Shown: positions 6,324 to 12,051 of the stretch, piece after piece
Layout: each line of letters begins with the position of its first letter
How positions within the stretch are numbered: position 1 is the stretch's first letter
Assembly (NCBI GenBank): GCA_947254465.1
Contig: CAMYEU010000032.1
Location: 1 to 12,051 of the forward strand
Direction of reading: 5' to 3'
Length of the DNA stretch: 12,051 nt
Source: an uncultured Gemella sp.
GTDB lineage: Bacteria > Bacillota > Bacilli > Staphylococcales > Gemellaceae
Notes under the pieces: model-generated
What the model was told of the DNA's origin: nothing
The model's input: only the letters and a program-made list of their open reading frames with translations
The model's database searches: none
Made by a program: the position numbers and the translations under genes

Positions 6324-7661
6324 TTATTCTATTCCCCTATAATAATCACTGTCTATTTTTCTATAAGGAGCTATATCCTGAACATATTCTAATACTCCTT
6401 GAAATTCACCGTTTTCGTCATAAACACCCGCATAAGTAACATGAACAAACTTCCCTCTTGATTCTGATTTAAACCACATTTCATACTTATCTTTTTTTCT
6501 TTCTCGCAAGTTTTTCATTATAGTTTTAACTTTTTCTAGGTACTTAGGTGGATGACATAGTTCTACATTTCTACCTACTTGTCCTGGCGTACGTTTAAAT
6601 ATCATTTCTTCTTCTGAGTAATGATTATTATAATATTGGAAGATTTCCTCTTTATTCACAAAGGTAATCTCCATTGGCAGATGATTCAATATCAAATCAA
6701 TTTGATTTAATGACAGATAACCATTTCCGATTTTCTGAGGTGTATCCCTATTGAAAGTCTCTTCTTTAACTTCTTTTGGTTTATAGGTAATAGTAAATTC
6801 TCCTTCAGGAGTTTGAATAACTTTCGTCATCTCACTTTGTGTAACTTCTATAACTTCACTATCATCTACAGTTCTTGTATTCTCAAAATCTTCTCTATGA
6901 GGAATCCATTCTTCTTGAGGGCGAATTATTGCATAACCGTAAGCATCGCTATCTTTAGCAATACTCAACCAATCGTCTTGAGTAAATGTTTCTAATAATA
7001 TCATCAGAAGAATCGACTCTTCTTTAAAGATCATTTCCTCAAATTCTTTAACAAAAACTTCAAATTTTTCTTTCACAACCTCTATCTCTGCATTAGGTAG
7101 TTTTTCCGCTTCTTCTTTAGCAAGTTTGAATAACTCTCTTATTTCATCATCAACACCCCACATAACCTTAGGTGGTGCATCATGACCATATTTCTCCATT
7201 ATAGGAAACATCAGTTCTTCTTTACGTTTGTAATGAATATCAAATTGACCTAATAGTTGTAACTGACGTAGCAATCCTTTTAAAACTGCTTCTTTAGTTT
7301 CACCTTCATCTAACTTTGCATAGTTATCTATAATTCGTCGAACTCGTATTATTGCTGCTCTTAAGGCTAAATTCTCTTGTTTAAACACTTGAACAGGATG
7401 TCCTGGATGCTCACTATCTTCAACTTCAACATTTTTTATCGCACCTTTAAATAGATTAGCATGTACGTTACATAATTTCATAACATCCTCAAAAGTCACA
7501 CCAGAATCTGAATTCATAAGTTCATGCTCCATTAAAGAAATCTCAATAGCAGATACTCCAGAAAAATGCTCATCAAATTCAGCTTGTACTGACTCTGCAG
7601 ATTCTCCATTATGAAGTCGTAATAGTATATCTCTTAAAACTTCAATTCTCTTTGTAGCCAT
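6324..7661 (-). CDS. DUF438 / hemerythrin-like / PAS protein
   Basis: The 445-residue soluble protein has three parts. A DUF438 N-terminus lies at about 5-75. A helical hemerythrin-like region at about 80-225 contains EHPGHP (84-89), HYKRKEELMFP (143-153), His160 and FKEESILL (212-219). A C-terminal PAS domain at about 320-435 carries the family-typical GRNVELCHPPKY (363-374; Cys369, His370). Such proteins are thought to bind iron or haem and to sense or respond to redox or NO stress, but no function is established to my knowledge. The second helical motif has Lys213 where classical hemerythrins have His, so a standard di-iron site is not certain. Its ATG shares one base with the stop of the preceding DUF1858 gene (TAATG), so the two are translationally coupled. 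Confidence 0.88.
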   Translation of the reverse strand: MATKRIEVLRDILLRLHNGESAESVQAEFDEHFSGVSAIEISLMEHELMNSDSGVTFEDVMKLCNVHANLFKGAIKNVEVEDSEHPGHPVQVFKQENLALRAAIIRVRRIIDNYAKLDEGETKEAVLKGLLRQLQLLGQFDIHYKRKEELMFPIMEKYGHDAPPKVMWGVDDEIRELFKLAKEEAEKLPNAEIEVVKEKFEVFVKEFEEMIFKEESILLMILLETFTQDDWLSIAKDSDAYGYAIIRPQEEWIPHREDFENTRTVDDSEVIEVTQSEMTKVIQTPEGEFTITYKPKEVKEETFNRDTPQKIGNGYLSLNQIDLILNHLPMEITFVNKEEIFQYYNNHYSEEEMIFKRTPGQVGRNVELCHPPKYLEKVKTIMKNLRERKKDKYEMWFKSESRGKFVHVTYAGVYDENGEFQGVLEYVQDIAPYRKIDSDYYRGIE

Positions 7662-7894
7662 TAGTCTACCCCTACTACTTCATACCCATTAGCTTCTAAT
7701 GTAGCAACAATTGTTTCAAGTTTAATTCCTGCCAACTTCGAACCCATTTTTAGCGAAGTCTTTCTCCCTACAGTATTTCTCATAATTGGGTTAGCTAGTG
7801 GTTTAAATCCAAGATCAACCAAAATATCCAACACTTCTGGATGTTTATCAACAACTTGTGCAACTGGTATACTTACATCAATAATATTATCCAT
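7661..7894 (-). CDS. Small DUF1858 domain protein
   Basis: This 77-residue protein consists of one DUF1858 domain: an opening VSIPVAQVVDKHPEVLDILVDLGF, then LANPIMRNTVGRKTSL and a final helix KLETIVATLEANGYEV. The domain resembles the N-terminal domain of ScdA/YtfE-type iron-sulphur repair proteins, which usually carries cysteines. This copy has none. The ATG follows GAGGG (7903-7907) with an 8-nt spacer. It is the first gene of a two-gene operon and overlaps the next by one base, so the two products probably act together. Its own function is unknown. Confidence 0.85.
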   Translation of the reverse strand: MDNIIDVSIPVAQVVDKHPEVLDILVDLGFKPLANPIMRNTVGRKTSLKMGSKLAGIKLETIVATLEANGYEVVGVD

Positions 7895-7929
7895 TTCTCA
7901 TTCCCTCACTGCTTTATATTAATACTATA

Positions 7930-7962
7930 ATTATATCATAAGCCATTGATAATCGCTATCAA
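7930..7962 (-). promoter_or_regulatory. Extended -10 promoter with Fur-like box
   Basis: The minus strand has TGATATAAT (7930-7938), an extended -10 element, with no good -35 at 16-18 nt. Over the -35 position lies TGATAATCGCTATCA (7947-7961), nested in a perfect inverted repeat TTGATA-N5-TATCAA (7946-7962). It matches the Bacillus Fur 7-1-7 consensus TGATAATNATTATCA at 12 of 14 positions, better than the PerR or Zur forms. A Fur-family repressor bound here would block RNA polymerase. Confidence 0.6.
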
Positions 7963-7971
7963 ATTAAAATA

Positions 7972-8020
7972 ATAAAATAAAAAGGTGTAACTTAGACATC
8001 TCTTCCTATGTTACACCTTT
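7972..8020 (-). terminator. Intrinsic terminator of the pyr operon
   Basis: An 11-bp stem (7981-7991 with 8010-8020, arm AAAGGTGTAAC) has an 18-nt loop and is followed on the minus strand by a T-rich tail (TTTATTTTATTATTTT). It begins 16 nt past the pyrE stop and separates the pyr operon from the DUF1858 promoter just downstream. Confidence 0.9.
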
Positions 8021-8036
8021 AATATTTTGTAAGTTC

Positions 8037-8651
8037 TTATAAATTATTTCTCCACTCAAGAAGTTTTTCTACATCTTCTTGTTTGATATAATCACTCGCT
8101 ACCGCTTCTTCGATTAAGTAATTATAGTTAGTTAAAGTATGATACTCTACTTTATCAGCTGAAAAGGCATCTTGTGCTTTCTTAAGTTCATAACTAAATA
8201 TCGCCACAACACCTAGAACTATTGCACCAGCTTCTTCTAACGCTTTAGCTACTTTTAATGAAGATAATCCAGTTGAAATTAAGTCTTCAATAATAACAAC
8301 TTTTTGTCCTTCTAGTAATCTACCTTCGATTTGATTTGTTTTCCCATGTTTTTTAGCTGAATCTCTCACGTAAATCATAGGTAAATCCAGTACTTCACTT
8401 ACCCACGCAGCGTGTGGAATACCTGCTGTAGCTGTACCAGCAACTACTTCTACTTCTGGGAATTTAGCTTTAATTACTTCACTCATACCAGCTGCTATTT
8501 CACGACGAATCGCAGGGTATGACATTGTAATTCTGTTATCACAGTAAATTGGTGATTTAATTCCAGATGTCCAAGTGAAATAATCATTTGGTCTTAATGC
8601 CACTGCTTCAATATCTAATAAGTGTTTTGCTATTTTTCTTTCTAATGCCAT
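8037..8651 (-). CDS. pyrE: Orotate phosphoribosyltransferase
   Basis: PyrE joins orotate to PRPP to give OMP, the fifth step of UMP synthesis, in the cytosol. It has 204 residues, normal for the Gram-positive form. Visible features are TSGIKSPIYCDNR (28-40), which forms part of the substrate site, the flexible catalytic loop RDSAKKHGKTNQIEG (96-110) and the PRPP-binding motif VVIIEDLISTG (118-128). AAGGAG (8658-8663) lies 6 nt before the ATG. It is the last gene of the operon, 30 nt after pyrF, and is followed by a terminator. It is intact. Confidence 0.97.
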   Translation of the reverse strand: MALERKIAKHLLDIEAVALRPNDYFTWTSGIKSPIYCDNRITMSYPAIRREIAAGMSEVIKAKFPEVEVVAGTATAGIPHAAWVSEVLDLPMIYVRDSAKKHGKTNQIEGRLLEGQKVVIIEDLISTGLSSLKVAKALEEAGAIVLGVVAIFSYELKKAQDAFSADKVEYHTLTNYNYLIEEAVASDYIKQEDVEKLLEWRNNL

Positions 8652-8681
8652 GTTCTTCTCCTTTATATTATCTGTATATTT

Positions 8682-9380
8682 TTATTTTACGAATTGACTT
8701 TTTATTAGTTTATAAACTTCAAGTGGATTTTCTGATTTAGTTATAGAACGCCCAACCACGATGTGTGTACTTCCTTCTTCGTTAGCAACAGTTGGAGTTG
8801 CTACACGTTTTTGATCTCCTACTTCATCTGTTTCTAATCTTATTCCTGGAGTTACTTTTAAGAAGTCATCTCCACAGTTTTCTCGAATAAATCTTGCTTC
8901 CCAAACTGATGAAACTACTCCATCAAGCCCTGCTCTTTTAGCTAGTTTAGCATAATTTATTACACTCTCTTCTAGAGATACAGCAATTAGTTGCTCTTCT
9001 TTCATCGCTTCTTCTGATGTTGAAGTTAATTGTGTTATCGCTATTACATTAGTATCCACACTACCACCATCAATCATCCCTCGTTTTGCTGCTTTTAGCA
9101 TTTCATAGCCACCTGCCGCATGTACAGTAAGAATATCAACTTTGAATTGCGCTAATCCTTTTGTCGCACCATAAACTGTATTGGGAATATCATGTAATTT
9201 AAGATCTAAGAATATCTTGTGTCCTAATTCTTTAATTTTTTCAATAACAACAGGTCCATTTTGTAGGTATAATTCCATCCCTATTTTTACAAATAATTTT
9301 TCTTCACCAAATTTTTCTAAAAAATTTAAAGTATGTTCCAAAGTTGGAAAATCTAACGCTATTATTACATCTTTATTCAT
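8682..9380 (-). CDS. pyrF: Orotidine 5'-phosphate decarboxylase
   Basis: PyrF decarboxylates OMP to UMP, the last step of the pathway. It has 232 residues, typical of the bacterial TIM-barrel enzyme. Substrate residue Asp10 lies in IALDFP and Lys32 in VKIG. The catalytic signature FLDLKLHDIPNTV gives Asp59, Lys61 and Asp64. The phosphate-binding end reads TPGIRL and VVGRSIT. AAGGAG (9388-9393) precedes the ATG by 7 nt and lies just past the pyrD stop. It sits between pyrD (14-nt gap) and pyrE (30-nt gap). Confidence 0.97.
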   Translation of the reverse strand: MNKDVIIALDFPTLEHTLNFLEKFGEEKLFVKIGMELYLQNGPVVIEKIKELGHKIFLDLKLHDIPNTVYGATKGLAQFKVDILTVHAAGGYEMLKAAKRGMIDGGSVDTNVIAITQLTSTSEEAMKEEQLIAVSLEESVINYAKLAKRAGLDGVVSSVWEARFIRENCGDDFLKVTPGIRLETDEVGDQKRVATPTVANEEGSTHIVVGRSITKSENPLEVYKLIKSQFVK

Positions 9381-9394
9381 AATATTTCTCCTTT

Positions 9395-10309
9395 TTATTT
9401 ATATGCACGACCACGAAGTTCTAATATATGTTCAACTCCTAATTCATCAAGTGCCGCTTCTAACTTATCAATAATTTTCGGGCAAGCATATGGATCTGTA
9501 AAATTCGCTGTACCTACTGCTACCGCACTCGCTCCAGCTGAGATAAAGTCTATAACGTCCCACTCATCCATAATTCCTCCCATACCTATAATAGGAATGT
9601 TTACAGCTTGGCTAACCTGATAAACCATTCTTATTGCTACAGGTTTCACCGCAGGTCCAGAAAGTCCCCCAGTTACATTCGCTATAATTGGTTTTCCAGT
9701 CTTCTTATCTAGCCTTACACCTACTAAAGTATTTATCATTGTAATACCATCAGCTCCACCTTCTTCTACAGCTTTTGCCATAGCTACGATATCAGTAACA
9801 TTAGGTGAAAGTTTCACATAAACAGGGACACTTGATACTTCTTTAACTTTTCTAGTTAAGTTTTTTGCTGTTTCTGGATCTGTTCCGAACTGAATCCCTC
9901 CATGTTTAACATTAGGACAAGATATATTTAATTCTAATGCATGAACATTCGGTGCTTTACTTATATGCTCTGCTACATAAACATAGTCATCTATCTCACT
10001 TCCCGCAACATTTGCAATAATAGGAACATCATATTTTTCTAATTCTTTTAATTTAGTTTCTAATATTTCATGAACTCCAGGATTTTGTAACCCTATAGCA
10101 TTTAACATACCACTAGATGTTTCAGCAACACGTGGTGTAGGATTTCCAAAACGTGGTTCTTTAGTGGCTGCCTTAATCATGATTGCTCCAAGTCTACTTA
10201 GATCATAAAAGTTAGCATACTCTAAGCCAAATGCAAAACATCCTGATGCTGGCATTACAGGATTTTTTAAATCTAATCCCGGCAATTTTACTCGTAATCT
10301 TTCGCTCAT
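9395..10309 (-). CDS. pyrD: Dihydroorotate dehydrogenase, class 1B catalytic subunit
   Basis: PyrD oxidises dihydroorotate to orotate with FMN. The 304-residue length and the neighbouring pyrK mark it as the NAD-dependent class 1B type, a cytosolic PyrD2-PyrK2 complex. The active-site motif LNISCPNVKHGG carries the catalytic Cys131, the residue that separates class 1 enzymes from the Ser of membrane class 2. FMN-site stretches MPASGCF, NAIGLQNPG, VKLSPN and GMGGI are present. Its ribosome binding site AGGAGG (10315-10320) overlaps the pyrK stop codon, so synthesis of the two subunits is probably coupled. Confidence 0.97.
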   Translation of the reverse strand: MSERLRVKLPGLDLKNPVMPASGCFAFGLEYANFYDLSRLGAIMIKAATKEPRFGNPTPRVAETSSGMLNAIGLQNPGVHEILETKLKELEKYDVPIIANVAGSEIDDYVYVAEHISKAPNVHALELNISCPNVKHGGIQFGTDPETAKNLTRKVKEVSSVPVYVKLSPNVTDIVAMAKAVEEGGADGITMINTLVGVRLDKKTGKPIIANVTGGLSGPAVKPVAIRMVYQVSQAVNIPIIGMGGIMDEWDVIDFISAGASAVAVGTANFTDPYACPKIIDKLEAALDELGVEHILELRGRAYK

Positions 10310-10318
10310 AAATTCCTC

Positions 10319-11083
10319 CTATAATGCTATTTCTTTCGAATCATAAACAGGTCCATCGTAACATACACGTGAGATAGAACCATCAATTTTTTCGCAAACA
10401 CATGCATAACATGCACCTACTCCACAAGCCATTCTTTCTTCTAAAGAAATATACCCCATTTTTTCTTCATCCATCTTAGTTAATGCTTTTAACATAGCAA
10501 ATGGACCACAACTATAATACTTATCATAGTCAACTTCATAATTTTTTATAACATCAGTAACAAAACCTTTTTCTCCATAACTTCCATCAGCCGTAGCAAC
10601 ATAAGTTGTGCCAAGCTCTGCAAATTTTTCTTCATAAAACACATCTTTCACATTATTAAAACCTAAAATATGTACTGTGTTTACCCCTTGTTTTCTAAAT
10701 TGCTTTGCTAACTCATATAATGGCGGAACTCCAATTCCTCCACCTACTAGCAATGCAGTTTGCCCTTTTTCTAGCGTATAAACATCATATCCTTTTCCTA
10801 ATGGTCCCAATACGTCTACTAAATTACCTGCTTCTAATTCTGAGATCTTTTTAGTACCTGCTCCATCTGCTCTGTAGACCATCACAAATGTATTCTTTTC
10901 TTTATTAATTTCACAAATTGAAATTGGTCTTCTTAATAAAAACTCATAACTGTTACTAACTTTAATATTTACGAATTGTCCTGGTGTATTCATTTCTTTA
11001 ACTACATCTCCTTGCAGTTCAATTCTAAATATTTTATCTGCTACTTGTTCATTACTGATTACTGTTGCTAAATAAGTATCCAT
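10319..11083 (-). CDS. pyrK: Dihydroorotate dehydrogenase electron transfer subunit
   Basis: PyrK passes electrons from PyrD's FMN to NAD+ through a 2Fe-2S cluster and FAD. It has 254 residues. The FAD-binding motif RRPIS is at 51-55, and the NAD-binding region LLVGGGIGVPPL at 111-122. The cluster ligands fit Cys220, Cys225, Cys228 and Cys241 (C-x4-C-x2-C-x12-C); Cys230 is extra. The start follows AAGGAG (11091-11096) by 7 nt. It lies 60 nt after carB, with a hairpin in the gap, and ends on the pyrD ribosome binding site. It is intact. Confidence 0.97.
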   Translation of the reverse strand: MDTYLATVISNEQVADKIFRIELQGDVVKEMNTPGQFVNIKVSNSYEFLLRRPISICEINKEKNTFVMVYRADGAGTKKISELEAGNLVDVLGPLGKGYDVYTLEKGQTALLVGGGIGVPPLYELAKQFRKQGVNTVHILGFNNVKDVFYEEKFAELGTTYVATADGSYGEKGFVTDVIKNYEVDYDKYYSCGPFAMLKALTKMDEEKMGYISLEERMACGVGACYACVCEKIDGSISRVCYDGPVYDSKEIAL

Positions 11084-11102
11084 CCAAATGCTCCTTCTGT
11101 AA

Positions 11103-11130
11103 GAAGAAGGGAAAAAATTTCCCCTTCTTC
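11103..11130 (-). promoter_or_regulatory. Intercistronic hairpin, carB-pyrK
   Basis: GAAGAAGGG (11103-11111) pairs with CCCTTCTTC (11122-11130) in a 9-bp stem, extendable by three A-T pairs past a bulged C. It is not followed by a T-run on the minus strand, so it is not a terminator. The 11103-11111 arm, read on the minus strand, can also pair with the AGAAGG of the pyrK ribosome binding site (11093-11098), so the two structures exclude each other. Confidence 0.45.
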
Positions 11131-11143
11131 ATCATTTTTTATT

Positions 11144-12051
11144 TTATAGTGGTAATATATCAAATGAGATTGATTCTAGTACTTTTAGTAGCGCATCTGC
11201 TGTATCTAATGATGTTAAACATACAACCTCTTGCTCACTCGCTACACGACGAATCTTGAATCCGTCTTTTGTTACATCTTTATCTTTTGAAGTAGTGTTA
11301 ACTACAACATCCACATCTCCATTATATATAGCGTCAAGTACACTGTAATCACTTTGATTAATTTTTCCTACTGGCGTAACTCTTAATCCATTTTCATCTA
11401 GGTACTTAGCTGTTCCTTCTGTAGCTAATAGGTTGTATCCTAAACCGAAGAATCGTTTTGCTATATTTAATGCTTCTTCTTTATCATCGTCACTAATTGT
11501 GAATAAGATATTTCCTTGATCACTTACTTTGATTCCTGCTGCAAGAAGTCCTTTATAAAGTGATTTTTCTAGAGTTCTATCACTTCCCATTACTTCTCCA
11601 GTTGATTTCATCTCAGGTCCAAGAGTAGTATCAACATCTTTTAGTTTTTGGAAACTAAATACCGGTACTTTAGTGTATACATTCTCTGCTTCTGGTAATA
11701 ATCCAGTTTCATATCCTTTAGATTTTAAAGTTTCTCCAATGATTGCTCCAGCAGCAAGTTTTGCCATTGGCACTCCTGTTATTTTACTTAAGAATGGTAC
11801 AGTTCTTGAGCTTCGTGGGTTAACTTCTAGTACAAATACTTCCCCTTTACTGATTACATATTGAATATTTAATAGTCCAACAATGTTCAATCCTTTTGCT
11901 AGTTTAATTGTGTATTCTATTAACTTATCTTTTTCACCTTCTGTTAATGTTTGAGGTGGATACACTGCTATAGAGGCTCCTGAGTGCACCCCTGCTCTTT
12001 CAATATGTTCCATAATACTTGGAATAATTACTGTTTTACCATCACTAATAG
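11144..12051 (-). CDS. carB: Carbamoyl phosphate synthase large chain, C-terminal part
   Basis: CarB makes carbamoyl phosphate from ammonia (from the CarA glutaminase), bicarbonate and 2 ATP, feeding pyrimidine and arginine synthesis. The gene runs off the window: the frame stays open to the edge and its first residues read ISDGKTVIIPSI before MEHIERAGVHSG, a conserved internal CarB segment, so the Met at 12013 is not the start. About 301 C-terminal residues of some 1060 are present. They cover the end of the second ATP-grasp domain (EVNPRSSRTVPFLSK) and the methylglyoxal-synthase-like allosteric domain (roughly the last 150 residues, from SLYKGLLAAG, with GYNLLATEGTAKYL and DVVVNTTSKDK). It is first among the pyr genes seen here. 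Upstream genes, including carA, lie outside. Confidence 0.96.
   Translation of the reverse strand, partial: ISDGKTVIIPSIMEHIERAGVHSGASIAVYPPQTLTEGEKDKLIEYTIKLAKGLNIVGLLNIQYVISKGEVFVLEVNPRSSRTVPFLSKITGVPMAKLAAGAIIGETLKSKGYETGLLPEAENVYTKVPVFSFQKLKDVDTTLGPEMKSTGEVMGSDRTLEKSLYKGLLAAGIKVSDQGNILFTISDDDKEEALNIAKRFFGLGYNLLATEGTAKYLDENGLRVTPVGKINQSDYSVLDAIYNGDVDVVVNTTSKDKDVTKDGFKIRRVASEQEVVCLTSLDTADALLKVLESISFDILPL

Noticed and set aside
6729..6746. AGGTGTATC inside the DUF438 gene as another copy of the intergenic repeat
   Set aside because: It matches only 9 of the 12 core positions, lacks the flanking bases and lies in coding sequence.
6813..6995. 60-codon plus-strand frame opposite the DUF438 gene
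   Set aside because: It lies fully within a gene with clear domains on the other strand and shows no protein features.
7957..7962. TTGATA as the -35 of the DUF1858 promoter
   Set aside because: It is 21 nt from the TATAAT, too far for a standard promoter. It is better explained as one arm of the Fur-like palindrome, with an extended -10 doing the work.
9181..9474. 97-codon plus-strand frame across the pyrF-pyrD junction
   Set aside because: It is antisense to two intact genes, and its content looks like a shadow of their codons.
11065..11259. 64-codon plus-strand frame over the carB-pyrK gap
   Set aside because: Part is antisense to carB and part reads through the A/G-rich hairpin. There is no supporting motif.

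Overview
The window is AT-rich DNA from a low-GC Gram-positive bacterium of the class Bacilli. It holds the str operon (rpsL-rpsG-fusA-tuf), a Bacillus-type pyrimidine gene order (carB-pyrK-pyrD-pyrF-pyrE), strong AAGGAG ribosome binding sites and short intergenic gaps. The style of the proteins and the DUF1858/DUF438 pair would fit Gemella or a near relative, but that is an impression and no database was searched. The first 37 bases are not genomic: they are an Illumina Nextera adapter with the 19-bp Tn5 mosaic end, fused to the interior of tuf.

Layout. At 38-3518 the str operon runs on the minus strand: rpsL (S12), rpsG (S7), fusA (EF-G) and the first 81 codons of tuf (EF-Tu). It has a near-consensus promoter (TTGACA-17-TATTAT) and a leader of about 112 nt with three hairpins. 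There is a terminator-like hairpin between rpsG and fusA, and a second candidate promoter before tuf. At 3519-3924 a gene-free divergent region carries a 36-bp-period degenerate repeat (core CCAGGTGTNTCA). A further copy of this repeat, 17/19 identical to one of the others, lies as a palindrome inside the rpsL leader. At 3925-6272 a two-gene ABC transporter operon lies on the plus strand (ATPase plus a large 12-TM permease that looks internally duplicated), ending in a 12-bp-stem terminator. At 6324-7894 a minus-strand, translationally overlapping pair encodes a small DUF1858 protein and a DUF438/hemerythrin-like/PAS protein. Its extended -10 promoter is overlapped upstream by a Fur-like 7-1-7 box. 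At 8037-12051 the 3' part of a pyrimidine operon lies on the minus strand (carB C-terminal part, pyrK, pyrD, pyrF, pyrE), closed by an intrinsic terminator.

How the genes work together. CarB makes carbamoyl phosphate, the PyrD/PyrK complex oxidises dihydroorotate with NAD+, and PyrE and PyrF turn orotate into UMP. The S12/S7/EF-G/EF-Tu block serves translation elongation. The DUF1858/DUF438 pair resembles split di-iron or redox-sensing proteins, and the Fur-like box suggests iron or redox control. The substrate of the ABC transporter cannot be read from sequence.

Most of the window is conserved core genome. The least explained parts are the repeat array and structured leader between rpsL and the transporter, the Fur-like box on the DUF1858/DUF438 pair, and a possible alternative RNA pairing in the carB-pyrK gap.
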